Below are positions 1-8,216 of a DNA stretch of 64,000 bases, one piece after another. The position numbers were made by a program, and so were the translations under genes. Numbering within the stretch: the first letter of the stretch is position 1; each line of letters opens with the position of its first letter. This DNA comes from Paraburkholderia sp. (GTDB lineage: Bacteria; Pseudomonadota; Gammaproteobacteria; Burkholderiales; Burkholderiaceae), in NCBI RefSeq assembly GCF_028283785.1, contig NZ_JAPWKB010000005.1, forward strand, positions 496,001 through 560,000, in the 5' to 3' direction. The notes below the pieces were generated by a model. The model worked only from the letters and a program-made list of their open reading frames with translations. It searched no databases and was not told where the DNA came from.

Positions 1-345
1 ACGCCTGTCGTCGGGCGATTCTCGCGACGACATGGATGCCGGCGCTACTGAGGACGCGTTTGTGCTCCCCGACACGGGTCTGCCGGATCCGCCGGCACCC
101 AAGGGAAGCAAGCCGGGACGTAAGCCGGGAGCGCTTAGGTATGTCCGTGCTGCGCGCACGCACTGCACCGCATGGGCGAAGATGTCAGCGAACAGTTGCA
201 TATCGAAGTAAAGGCCTCCGTGCTTCAGCACGTGCGCTTCAACTATGCATGCCGCCACTGCGAGCGCCACGCGGAGCGCACGCCGGTAATCACTGCACCG
301 ATGCCCACCCAGCCGTTGCCGGACCGCAATGCGCTGCCCGAATAA
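1..345 (+). pseudogene. IS66-family transposase (TnpC) fragment, degraded
   Basis: From about position 157 the plus strand reads LHRMGEDVSEQLHIEV, then RHVRF-like and YACRHCERHAERTP, and stops at a TAA near 342. This matches the cysteine-containing zinc-binding stretch of IS66 TnpC transposases (in the family, CPCC...L..IGEDVSEQL). The upstream part (ATEDAFVLPDTG, KGSKPGRKP) resembles the preceding TnpC linker but lies in a different frame, so the copy is frameshifted as well as cut off at the window edge and at its 3' side. No IS66 end or accessory gene (tnpA/tnpB) is seen. It is a remnant with no expected product. Confidence 0.7.
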
Positions 346-597
346 CGAATCCATGAGCAGATGTTTTAACGTGCTCTTTCGTTGTCTCGGCGCGCGTTCG
401 TCCGTCATCTACCCCCGTCCCCAGACCGTTTATCACTAGACCAAAGCTTGCCGACAATCATCAATGACGTTTGCGAGCAGCCTTGTTTCGTAATTGACGT
501 CGTCGGCCGCAAGCAATTCCACAACCGCTTCTTTCGCCCAACCTGCGTAAGCGCCCGGTCATCCCGTCTTGAGTTGCATTGAAGGTCTTGGGAGCAT
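346..597. other. Non-coding filler between two IS66 remnants
   Basis: I see no credible gene here. The short open stretches have no ribosome binding site and no family resemblance. It is most likely decayed mobile-element or flanking DNA. Confidence 0.4.
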
Positions 598-623
598 CGT
601 GTCCACTTAAATAGGTGGACACG
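598..623. repeat. 9-bp perfect inverted repeat (CGTGTCCAC...GTGGACACG)
   Basis: CGTGTCCAC at 598-606 is mirrored by GTGGACACG at 615-623 around TTAAATAG. It lies inside the mobile-element scar. It could be the joined ends of a lost insertion sequence or a weak hairpin. A terminator is unlikely because no T-run follows. Confidence 0.45.
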
Positions 624-773
624 TGAACACTAGCGAAGACAGCGAACCGAAGCAACGCGCACTCACGCAGGAGCAGCTCGCAGGTCTGGTGGTGGGTCTG
701 CCGTGGCAGCGCATCGGCCCGAACGGTGTGATCCGCGTCGTATGACGACGGCAAGGGCGCAAACAGTTACGCG

Positions 774-951
774 CGCTCGCCGTGCAACTGATGGCCCAGG
801 TCGAGGACAGGGACCGCGAGATCCGGGAGAAGACACGTGAGGTCGACGAGAGGCAACGGGAGCTGCATTACCGGCAGACCCGTATCGACCAGTTGACCCA
901 CGAGATCTCGATCCTCAGACGCCAGCAGTTCGGCCGGCGCAGCGAACCGGT
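774..951 (+). pseudogene. IS66-family TnpC N-terminal fragment
   Basis: The plus strand reads ALAVQLMAQVEDRDREIRE, then [18 protein letters not shown] and QFGRRSEP. This is the coiled-coil start of IS66 TnpC followed by its signature [12 protein letters not shown]. The frame runs straight into unrelated HU-like sequence at about 952, so the copy is truncated. A short open stretch just upstream (624-744, reading SEDSEPKQRALTQEQLAG) has no match I recognise. The orientation is the same as the fragment at 1-345, but normal TnpC order would place this part first, so the two pieces are rearranged or come from two copies. Confidence 0.7.
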
Positions 952-1047
952 TTCGGGGCGTTTTCGTCGGGCGCACGCGCCGCGCGCACGGGTCGCAATC
1001 CGCAGACCGGCGCGGAGATCCAGATCGCTGCAGCGAAGACAGTGAAG
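952..1047 (+). pseudogene. HU (hupB-like) C-terminal gene fragment
   Basis: In the frame starting at 952 the DNA reads [20 protein letters not shown] followed by [13 protein letters not shown]. This is the DNA-binding arm and tail start of a classical HU protein (GRNPxTG is the arm signature). It starts abruptly after IS66 sequence and ends before the usual C-terminal helix. It is a 32-codon orphan piece of a housekeeping gene inside a mobile-element scar, and it is not expected to be expressed. Confidence 0.75.
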
Positions 1048-1075
1048 TTCACGACGTCCCCGGCGCGCTGCGCGC

Positions 1076-1210
1076 GTGTTGCATCGGCTCATCCTCACGG
1101 CGACCCGCACGAATGAGGTGCGTTTTGCGCGGGCGGGGGAGTTTGACCTCTCCGCCCGCACATGGTCAATTCCTGGAGATCGCACCAAGAGCGGGCGGCC
1201 GCTTCGTGAG
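1076..1210 (+). pseudogene. Tyrosine integrase fragment
   Basis: The plus strand reads [20 protein letters not shown], then EFDLSARTWSIPGDRTKSGR. This is the region around the first catalytic arginine (TATRTNEV) of P4-type phage/island integrases, with the conserved EFDL..RTW.IP..R.K.GR stretch. The rest of the catalytic domain (HxLR, Tyr) and the N-terminal domain are missing. It lies about 120 bp from the 3' end of the selenocysteine tRNA, a typical place for an island integrase. Confidence 0.75.
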
Positions 1211-1327
1211 GAGATTGTGCGGGACGTCAACGGTCGTCGCAAGCACGCCGCTACCCATAAACCGCTTTAAAATCATCGATCTACAGGGCACCGATGGAAG
1301 AAGTTGGAACGACCCGGAAAGCCCTTG

Positions 1328-1423
1328 TGGCGGAAGGCAGCCGGAGTCGAACCGACCAAGGAGTGTCTGACACCCCTTACTGGGTTTGAAGCCCAGCCGC
1401 ACCACCAGATACGAATGCCTTCC
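1328..1423 (-). tRNA. selC: tRNA-Sec (anticodon UCA)
   Basis: The minus strand starts GGAAGGCATTCGTATCTGG and ends GGCTGCCTTCCGCCA, with CCA encoded. The acceptor stem is 8 bp (GGAAGGCA with TGCCTTCC) rather than 7, the anticodon loop is CTTCAAA with UCA at 1387-1389, and there is a long variable arm (GGGGTGTCAGACACTCC). The length of 96 nt is typical of bacterial tRNA-Sec. It is charged with serine, converted by SelA and delivered by SelB to UGA codons. It sits about 40 bp downstream of selB on the same strand, so it may be co-transcribed. Confidence 0.97.
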
Positions 1424-1465
1424 TTCGATGCATGGACAACGGGCACTACCTTGACGCGCGCTCGC

Positions 1466-3388
1466 TTAAAGCAGATCGGCGAGACGGCTATCGGGACGCA
1501 GCATATGCAGATCACGTTGAAATCGAGTATACCCAACGCGATCGAAGAACTCCAGAATCTGGATCGCGCGCTTGCGTCCCAATCCGGTTGCATCGCGGAA
1601 CGTCGATGCGCCCAACGCGCCGCCGTGCGATCCCGCAAGCGCAGCAACCATCGAAGCCAGTTCGTGTACCACGTCGCGGTGGTAAAACAGATCGCGCACC
1701 ACCTGATAAACAGCACCCTGCCGCGCGAGTTTGCGCATCAGTACACGCACGTTCTCTTCGGGTGCGCTCGTCGTTTTCGCGAGATCGCGGACCCACGGTG
1801 GATCGAAACGTCCGGCCGCACTCAACGGCAATACTGCCTTCGCAAGCGCTTCTTCCGTCGCGTCGAGCGCCACTGCGTGAGTGGGCAAATGCAGCCACGG
1901 ACCGCTTCGTACGACGACACCATCGGCGACCAGCGTATCGATCAACGCTCGCCACAACGCGTCCGGCACCAGCGGCACGGCAATCCGGCGCAACCGCGCG
2001 ACGTCCGGTCCCTGTTCGTCGGGCCAGCGCGCGTGAAACTGCTGCAACGTCTCGGCGACGTGCGTCTGCAAACGCGTCCAGTGCGCGCTGAGAATCACTA
2101 GCGCGTCGTCGGCAGTCTTGCCGTGCAATGGAATCGCAATCGCCGATTCCGGCAAGCTCAGCGCGTCGGCCGGCAAGCCGGTCAGATGCAGCAGCGTCGA
2201 GCGTAACAAGCCGCGCGGCGCGGTGTCCAGCAGCGGCTCCAGCGTGCCTGCATCGAGCCACGCACGTAACGCATCGAGCCACGCCCGTCGCTCGGGCGTG
2301 CGTCGCTTGCGCGGCGGGCCGAATGGATCGAGCACACGTCCACCGCCGACGGTACGCGTCGCCTGCGGATTGCGCACGATAAAACGATCGCCCGGCACCG
2401 CGCACACGGGCGCGTCGAACACCAGTTGCACGCGCGCCGACTGACCCGGCGCCAACGTGCCGCCATCGAGCAACGCAACATGCGCGACCCGATGCGTCGT
2501 GCCGAGATGCACGTGCAGCGGGCTCCAGTGCTGCAACGTGAGTCCTGCATCGTCGAGCAGGCTCAACTCGACATCGAGCCGCTCCGACGTCGCAGCAAGG
2601 CGCGGATCGACGATCCAGTCGCCACGCGCAATCGCTTCCTTGTCGATACCGGTGAGGTTCAATGCACAGCGCTCGCCTGCACAACCGGTTTCGGTGGCGC
2701 GGCCTTGCGCGTGAACGCTGCGCACGCGTACCGCTTTACCGGCGGGCGCGAGCAGCATCGTGTCGTTGCTGTTCACGCGACCGGCGAACGCGGTGCCGGT
2801 GACGATCGTGCCTTGTCCCGCAAGCGTAAACACGCGATCCACCGCGAGCCGGAACAATCCGTCGTCGCGACGCGTTTGCCAATGTGCGGCCGCGTCGCGC
2901 AGACAGGCGTTCAATTGCGCGACGCCGGCGTCGCCGGTTTGCGTGGCGTTGGTGTCGAAGCACGGCGCATCGGCAAACGGCGTCGACGCGAGCCACGCGG
3001 CGATGTCCGCGCGTACCTGCGCGACACGTTCGGCGTCGACCCGGTCGGTCTTCGTCAACGCGATCGCGCCGCGCGTCACGCCGAGCAGTTGCAGGATCGC
3101 GAGATGCTCGCGGGTTTGCGGCATGATGCCGTCGTCGGCCGCGATCACGAGCAGCGCGAAATCGATGCCGCATGCGCCTGCTGCCATCGTATGCACGAGC
3201 TTTTCGTGGCCGGGGACGTCGATCACGCCCAGCACTTCGCCGTTCGCCAACGGCGTGTACGCATAGCCGAGTTCGATCGAAATGCCGCGCGCTTTCTCTT
3301 CCTTCAGACGGTCGGTATCGACGCCCGTCAGTGCGCGAACCAGCGTGGTTTTGCCATGATCGATATGACCGGCGGTGCCGACGATCAT
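1466..3388 (-). CDS. selB: Selenocysteine-specific translation elongation factor SelB
   Basis: This 640-residue GTPase delivers Sec-tRNA to UGA codons by binding the SECIS hairpin in the mRNA. The N-terminus has the G1 loop [12 protein letters not shown] (residues 4-15), a switch [11 protein letters not shown] and the base-recognition motif TKTD. EF-Tu-like beta-barrel domains follow, and the C-terminal third (about 390-640) has the winged-helix pattern used for SECIS binding, ending in [19 protein letters not shown]. Length fits the family (E. coli about 614). Its ATG overlaps the stop of selA by 4 bp (ATGA), indicating translational coupling. Its natural client is the formate dehydrogenase alpha gene a few kb upstream on the same strand. 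Confidence 0.97.
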   Translation of the reverse strand: MIVGTAGHIDHGKTTLVRALTGVDTDRLKEEKARGISIELGYAYTPLANGEVLGVIDVPGHEKLVHTMAAGACGIDFALLVIAADDGIMPQTREHLAILQLLGVTRGAIALTKTDRVDAERVAQVRADIAAWLASTPFADAPCFDTNATQTGDAGVAQLNACLRDAAAHWQTRRDDGLFRLAVDRVFTLAGQGTIVTGTAFAGRVNSNDTMLLAPAGKAVRVRSVHAQGRATETGCAGERCALNLTGIDKEAIARGDWIVDPRLAATSERLDVELSLLDDAGLTLQHWSPLHVHLGTTHRVAHVALLDGGTLAPGQSARVQLVFDAPVCAVPGDRFIVRNPQATRTVGGGRVLDPFGPPRKRRTPERRAWLDALRAWLDAGTLEPLLDTAPRGLLRSTLLHLTGLPADALSLPESAIAIPLHGKTADDALVILSAHWTRLQTHVAETLQQFHARWPDEQGPDVARLRRIAVPLVPDALWRALIDTLVADGVVVRSGPWLHLPTHAVALDATEEALAKAVLPLSAAGRFDPPWVRDLAKTTSAPEENVRVLMRKLARQGAVYQVVRDLFYHRDVVHELASMVAALAGSHGGALGASTFRDATGLGRKRAIQILEFFDRVGYTRFQRDLHMLRPDSRLADLL

Positions 3389-4842
3389 GCGCGCAACTCC
3401 GTTTCCTGCTTCGCGAATTGCGCGACGAATTGCGCCGCGAATGCGGCTTCGTCGGCGGCTTCGAGACAGCGCAGGTCGAGCCGCAACGCATCGTCCGCAA
3501 TGCGTCCGATGACCGGGCGCGGCAATTCACGCAGGGCTTTTTCGAGCTTCATCAACATCCGTCCATTTCTTTTTCCCGTCGCAGCACGCACGACCAGACC
3601 GTAACTCGGCAGTTGATCGACGGGCAATGCGCCGCTGCCGATCTGGCTGAACATCGGTTCGGACGTCACGTTAAAAGTGTCGCCGAGCGCCTGGTGCACG
3701 ACCGGACGCAGCCGATCCGCCGCAGCTTGCATGTCCGCCATCGGACGCGTCAATAGTCTGAGCGTGGTCAGTCGTTCGCGCAGCAACTCCGGCGCGCGGT
3801 ACAACTGCAGCACGGGTTCGAGCGCGGCCAGCGTCAACTTGCCGACCCGCAGCGCGCGTTTCAACGGATGCTTCTTGATTTTGCGGATCAACTCCGCATT
3901 GCCGACGATCAATCCGGCCTGCGGACCGCCCAATAATTTGTCGCCGCTAAAGGTGACGAGATCCGCACCGGCTTCCACGGTTTGACGCACGGTCGGCTCG
4001 CCAGGCAAACCCCACTGCGCCAGATCGACCAGCGTGCCGCTGCCGAGATCCACCGCGACCGGCACGCCGCGCGCACGCGCCAGCGGCGCGAGTTCATCCA
4101 GCGCGACGCTCTTCGTAAAGCCGTGAATCGCATAGTTGCTGCAATGCACTTTCATCAGCAACGCGGTACGGGGATCGATCGCATCTTCGTAGTCTTTCAG
4201 ATGCGTGCGATTAGTCGTGCCGACTTCGCGCAGCTTCGCGCCCGCGCGCGACATGATGTCGGGAATCCGGAACGCGCCGCCGATCTCGACGAGTTCGCCG
4301 CGCGACACGATCACTTCTTTCTTCGATGCGAGCGCGGACAGTGTCAACAACACCGCCGCCGCATTGTTGTTGACGACCGTGGCGGCTTCGGCGCCCGTAA
4401 GTTCGCAGATGAGGTCGTCGATCAGGTCGTCACGATCGCCGCGACGGCCGGTGGCGAGATCGAATTCGAGGTTTGCGGGACGCGTCATCGTATCGATGAC
4501 GGCGCGCACGGCTTCGTCGGGCAATAACGCGCGACCGAGGTTTGTATGCAGCACCGTGCCGGTCAGGTTGAACACCGTGCGCAGACGGCTTTGCGAGCGC
4601 GCGGCAAGCGTGCTCGCGGCTGACGCGACGATCTGCGCTTCGTCTGCGGGCGGGGCGGTGCCGGACGCGCCTGCTTGCAGCGAGCGTCTTAGCGCATCGA
4701 GTGCCGCGCGCACCGCATCGACTACTTGCGTGCGTCCGTATTGCTCGACGAGCGGACGCGCCGCCGCGGACGCGACGACTTTTTCGACAGCCGGCACCCG
4801 TGCCAGCAACGCATTGAGTTCACTGCCCGACACTTCGCTCAC
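3385..4842 (-). CDS. selA: L-seryl-tRNA(Sec) selenium transferase SelA
   Basis: This PLP enzyme converts seryl-tRNA-Sec to selenocysteinyl-tRNA-Sec using selenophosphate. The 485-residue product has the family signatures [38 protein letters not shown] and the PLP lysine K302 in [11 protein letters not shown]. The start is GTG at 4842 with GGAGA about 8 bp upstream (cacGGAGAaacagcggGTG). It follows fdhE by 18 bp and overlaps selB by 4 bp, so fdhE-selA-selB read as one operon. The selenophosphate synthetase SelD is not in the window and must be encoded elsewhere. Confidence 0.97.
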   Translation of the reverse strand: MSEVSGSELNALLARVPAVEKVVASAAARPLVEQYGRTQVVDAVRAALDALRRSLQAGASGTAPPADEAQIVASAASTLAARSQSRLRTVFNLTGTVLHTNLGRALLPDEAVRAVIDTMTRPANLEFDLATGRRGDRDDLIDDLICELTGAEAATVVNNNAAAVLLTLSALASKKEVIVSRGELVEIGGAFRIPDIMSRAGAKLREVGTTNRTHLKDYEDAIDPRTALLMKVHCSNYAIHGFTKSVALDELAPLARARGVPVAVDLGSGTLVDLAQWGLPGEPTVRQTVEAGADLVTFSGDKLLGGPQAGLIVGNAELIRKIKKHPLKRALRVGKLTLAALEPVLQLYRAPELLRERLTTLRLLTRPMADMQAAADRLRPVVHQALGDTFNVTSEPMFSQIGSGALPVDQLPSYGLVVRAATGKRNGRMLMKLEKALRELPRPVIGRIADDALRLDLRCLEAADEAAFAAQFVAQFAKQETELRA

Positions 4843-4860
4843 CCGCTGTTTCTCCGTGTT

Positions 4861-5796
4861 TTATGCATCGTCCGACGGCACTTCGGGCCACAGCAGCGGA
4901 TTGGGCGCGGCGCGCTGATAACCGGCCTCGTTCATCAACAGATCGAGCGTGAGGCTGGCGAGGTCATCGGCGAGCGGTTCGAAGTCGTAGTCTTTTTCCT
5001 GATAGCCGATCTTACGATAGGTGTGGCATTCATCGCACGACTCGGCTTTGAGCGCGGGATTACCGCCGTCGATGCCATGATAGGCGATCCCTTTGGTCGA
5101 GTCGCAATTCGAGCATTTGGCGCGGACCATATGCCATTCGCTGGCGCACAGGCCGCATTGCAGATAGCGCAATCCCGCTTGCGATCCACCGACGCGCACG
5201 ACGCTTGCAACGGGCAGGCTGCCGCAAACCGGGCAGACGCCGGGTTCGACGTAGGGCACGTCGCGGGCGTTGATGCAGCACGCGAGGTCGGTCCAGACCA
5301 CTTGCAACGCGGCCATGATGAATGGCGCGGTCGCCGGATCGATTTCGTTGTAGCGATGCGCGAGCATCGCGTCGGCTTGCGCGTCGAGTTGCGGATCGGT
5401 TTTTTCGCGGATCGAGTCGATTACGCGGGCGAGTGCCGGCGTGACAGCGCCGCCCGCTTCTACCTTATCCAGCAGACGATGGAGGACAGTTTGCCAGCCG
5501 GTCGTTTCGCGAAATGGCGAGAGCGCGGGGATGAGCGGCATCGAGTGCTGTTGCGCGGTGGCGAGTTGGTCTGCCGACGGCAATTCCGTTTCGAGGCCGG
5601 CTAGCAGTTGATGCTGGGCATCGGCGACTGTCGACATCAGGCGGATGTAGCCGCCGATGGGACTGCCGGTGGATTGAGTGCGTAAGCGCGCTGCTCGCGC
5701 GGAGAAGGTCGTTGCGCGGGATGGGAGGGCGATGCGCGGAATGGCGGTGTGGTCCAGGGATTCGATTTCGCCTGGGTCGAGGATTCGGTTGGGCAC
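4861..5796 (-). CDS. fdhE: Formate dehydrogenase accessory protein FdhE
   Basis: FdhE is a cytoplasmic maturation factor for respiratory formate dehydrogenases. The 311-residue product has the typical start NRILDPGEIESLDHTAIPRI and the rubredoxin-like cysteine pairs that bind iron (CPVCGSLP, LRYLQCGLCASEWH, CSNCDSTKG, ESCDECHTYRK). I chose GTG at 5796 because AGGA lies about 9 bp upstream and homologues begin at this motif. The longer open frame reaching 5931 runs into repeat-element DNA and is not coding. It heads the fdhE-selA-selB operon and is separated from the dehydrogenase structural genes by a repeat element. Confidence 0.95.
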   Translation of the reverse strand: MPNRILDPGEIESLDHTAIPRIALPSRATTFSARAARLRTQSTGSPIGGYIRLMSTVADAQHQLLAGLETELPSADQLATAQQHSMPLIPALSPFRETTGWQTVLHRLLDKVEAGGAVTPALARVIDSIREKTDPQLDAQADAMLAHRYNEIDPATAPFIMAALQVVWTDLACCINARDVPYVEPGVCPVCGSLPVASVVRVGGSQAGLRYLQCGLCASEWHMVRAKCSNCDSTKGIAYHGIDGGNPALKAESCDECHTYRKIGYQEKDYDFEPLADDLASLTLDLLMNEAGYQRAAPNPLLWPEVPSDDA

Positions 5797-5874
5797 TTGC
5801 TTTTTCCTGGTTTTTAACTGGATAAGGTTTTGGGTTTTTTGCTTTTTGGTTTTTTCTGGGTGTGCTTGCGGTGA

Positions 5875-6628
5875 TGTGGTTGTCCCGTGTTCGCGTCGGT
5901 TTGCCTGGTTCGTCCCTGTGCGGGACCGCACCTACTTTTCTTTGCTCGCGCAAAGAAAAGTAGGCAAAAGAAAGCGCGTTTACACCGACACTCCGTAGCG
6001 AGTGGCGTCCTCTCAGAACGGGTAGTGGAGTTGCCGCACCGCATGTCTTGGTGACAAGGCAATCATTCGTTCCGGCTGTTCGCTCCGCGACAGCCGACGG
6101 GCACAGCCCCGTCTTTATCTCTTGGCGCTCTTCGCGCCCCGAACTCCGTCCGTCATAACACCCATTTTCCTGGCAAGCGCCGGTCCGTTCTCGCGCGCAA
6201 AATTCCTGGCAACCTGGAACGTCGAAACCATCGTGAATGCGGGTGAATTCCGTGGCGCAAACCGGGCCTTGAGTCGGACGCTGGAACGGGCGTGAACGCA
6301 GGCGATGGGCGTGGCGAAAACCGGCCTTTGGTCCGGGCGTCGGAACCGTCGAAACGGCGTGCAAGTGACGTAGCGCAAATGGGTTTTTGAAGTGGGCGAC
6401 CGCCGCAAAGCGGGCGGGATGTGCGGGCGCGGGCCACCACGCCAGGCGGTGCGGCAACTCCAAACGTGCGCGGTCCACTACCCGAAAATTACTAGACGCC
6501 ACTCGCTACGAAGCGCGAGGTAAACGCGCTTTCTTTTGCCTACTTTTCTTTGCGCGAGCAAAGAAAAGTAGGTGCGGTCCCGCACAGGGACGATCCAGGC
6601 AAACCACCGTGAAAACGGGACAACCACA
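5875..6628. repeat. Inverted-repeat element, intact copy (A)
   Basis: This ~750-bp block has long imperfect terminal inverted repeats. The left arm (TGTGGTTGTCCCG...GCCTGG.TCGTCCCTGTGC, then the palindrome CTACTTTTCTTTGC-TCGC-GCAAAGAAAAGTAG at 5932-5963 and GTAGCGAGTGGCGTC) is repeated inverted at 6480-6628 (palindrome 6540-6571). The ~450-bp core recurs in the copy at 22481-24573. Open frames inside are arginine-rich, have no ribosome binding site and shift between copies, so I treat them as non-coding. It has no transposase and resembles a MITE-like dispersed element. It sits between fdnI and fdhE, and its hairpins would be transcribed if the genes form one mRNA. Confidence 0.8.
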
Positions 6629-6651
6629 CCCACAACAACAAACCCAAAACC

Positions 6652-7284
6652 CTACTTAACAACCTCCTTAAACCACTTAGGATGATGCTTCCTAGCCCAC
6701 CCCAACGTCACCGTCCCCCTCGTCATCGCCCCGATAGAACCTTTAATCCAAAGCCCGGCATAAACATGCACCACAATCCCCATAATCAAAACAAACGCCG
6801 CCACCGCATGAACAACAGAAGCGAGCCGGATCACACCAACAGGAAAGTAGAAAGAGAAGTAAGCACGCCAGATCACCACACCGCTGCAAAGCAGCAACAC
6901 CAGACACAACACCATCACAAAGAATAGCAGCTTCTGCCCGGCGTTATACCGCCCAATCTCCGGCAGATTCTCCTCCCGATTCGCAAGCACATCGTCGATC
7001 TGTTTCAGCCATTGAATGTCCTCGCGTTCGAGATAATTGTGATGCCAGAACCGCAGCGCAAGAATCATGAACGATACGAACATCACCACCCCGACGAACG
7101 GATGCAGGATCCGCGTCCACTGCCCGCCGCCAAATAGATTCGTCAGCCAGAACATCGACGGATGAAACAACGCCAGCCCCGATAACGCCAGCAACACAAA
7201 CGTAATCGCGGTGATCCAGTGATTCGTGCGCTCGTTCGCCGTATAACGCACGATCAGATTCGGGTTCGGGTCTTCATGCTTCAT
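6652..7284 (-). CDS. fdnI: Formate dehydrogenase gamma subunit (cytochrome b556)
   Basis: This membrane subunit takes electrons from the beta subunit and passes them to quinone. The 210 residues contain four membrane segments ([75 protein letters not shown]) with haem-ligand histidines in NHW, HN and HVYAG contexts. Length fits FdnI/FdoI (about 211-217). Its ATG overlaps the end of the beta-subunit gene by 11 bp, giving tight coupling. The stop falls about 25 bp before the inverted-repeat element. Confidence 0.95.
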   Translation of the reverse strand: MKHEDPNPNLIVRYTANERTNHWITAITFVLLALSGLALFHPSMFWLTNLFGGGQWTRILHPFVGVVMFVSFMILALRFWHHNYLEREDIQWLKQIDDVLANREENLPEIGRYNAGQKLLFFVMVLCLVLLLCSGVVIWRAYFSFYFPVGVIRLASVVHAVAAFVLIMGIVVHVYAGLWIKGSIGAMTRGTVTLGWARKHHPKWFKEVVK

Positions 7285-8206
7285 CTGTCCACTCCCTGCG
7301 TTCGCCCCGGATACGGCGCGCTTCTTCCTGCGCGTCCAGTTCTTCGTCCGGCGTGACCTCGTTCGGTCCCACCCGCGTGTAATGGAAGAACCCGCTCAAC
7401 GCGGCCAGCGCTATCCCGGCAACGGCCAGCGGCTTCGCGATGCCCTTCCACAACCGCACCATTGGACTGATCCGCGGATTGTCCGGCAAGCCGTGATACA
7501 GCGAAGGCTTGTCCGCGTGATGCAGCACATACATCACATGCGTGCCGCCGACGCCCGCCGGATCGTAGAGTCCCGCATTCGCGAAACCCCGTTCCTTCAG
7601 ATCCTCGATGCGCTCGGCCGCGTGCTCCTTCATGTCCTCCTTCGTGCCGAAGACAATCGCGCCGGTCGGACAGGTCTTCACACACGCGGGCTCCTGTCCG
7701 ACGGCGACACGGTCCGAACACAGCGTGCACTTGTACGCCCGATGATCCTTCTTCGAAATGCGCGGCACGTTGAACGGGCAGCCGGTCACGCAATACCCGC
7801 AGCCAATGCAGTTTTCCTCGTGAAAATCGACGATGCCATTCGTGTACTGCACGATCGCACCCGGCGACGGACACGCCTTCAGACAGCCCGGGTCCTCGCA
7901 GTGCATGCAGCCGTCCTTGCGGATCAGCCACGACAGATCGCCCGCGTCGTTCTCGTGCTCGGAGAAACGCATCACCGTCCACGATTCCGGCGACAGGTCG
8001 CGCGGATTGTCGTAAACGCCGATGGTGTCGCCGATCTCGTCACGCAGATCGTTCCACTCCATGCACGCGGTCTGACACGCCTTGCAACCGATGCACTTCG
8101 TGACGTCGATCAGCTTGGCGACGGTTCCCGTTACCGGCGTCCGTGCAACCGGCGGTTGCACGGTGGTGGCCGACAGGCGCTTGATATCCAGTGATTGCAG
8201 TGCCAT
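7274..8206 (-). CDS. fdxH: Formate dehydrogenase beta subunit (iron-sulfur)
   Basis: This is the electron-transfer subunit that carries electrons from the alpha subunit to cytochrome b. The 310 residues hold four [4Fe-4S] cysteine groups: [41 protein letters not shown] and CTLCSDR...[10 protein letters not shown] single membrane anchor lies near the C-terminus ([18 protein letters not shown]). This is the FdnH/FdoH architecture. It starts 10 bp after the alpha-subunit stop and overlaps the gamma gene by 11 bp. Confidence 0.96.
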   Translation of the reverse strand: MALQSLDIKRLSATTVQPPVARTPVTGTVAKLIDVTKCIGCKACQTACMEWNDLRDEIGDTIGVYDNPRDLSPESWTVMRFSEHENDAGDLSWLIRKDGCMHCEDPGCLKACPSPGAIVQYTNGIVDFHEENCIGCGYCVTGCPFNVPRISKKDHRAYKCTLCSDRVAVGQEPACVKTCPTGAIVFGTKEDMKEHAAERIEDLKERGFANAGLYDPAGVGGTHVMYVLHHADKPSLYHGLPDNPRISPMVRLWKGIAKPLAVAGIALAALSGFFHYTRVGPNEVTPDEELDAQEEARRIRGERREWTDEA

Positions 8207-8216
8207 GAGCCTCCCT

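Noticed and set aside
36..356. A 106-codon frame at the left edge as a gene
   Set aside because: Another frame of the same DNA matches IS66 TnpC; this one is its shadow.
5465..6502. 345-codon minus frame and similar Arg-rich frames inside the inverted-repeat element (also in copy B)
   Set aside because: They differ between the two copies, overlap fdhE, and lack ribosome binding sites. They reflect stop-poor repeat DNA.
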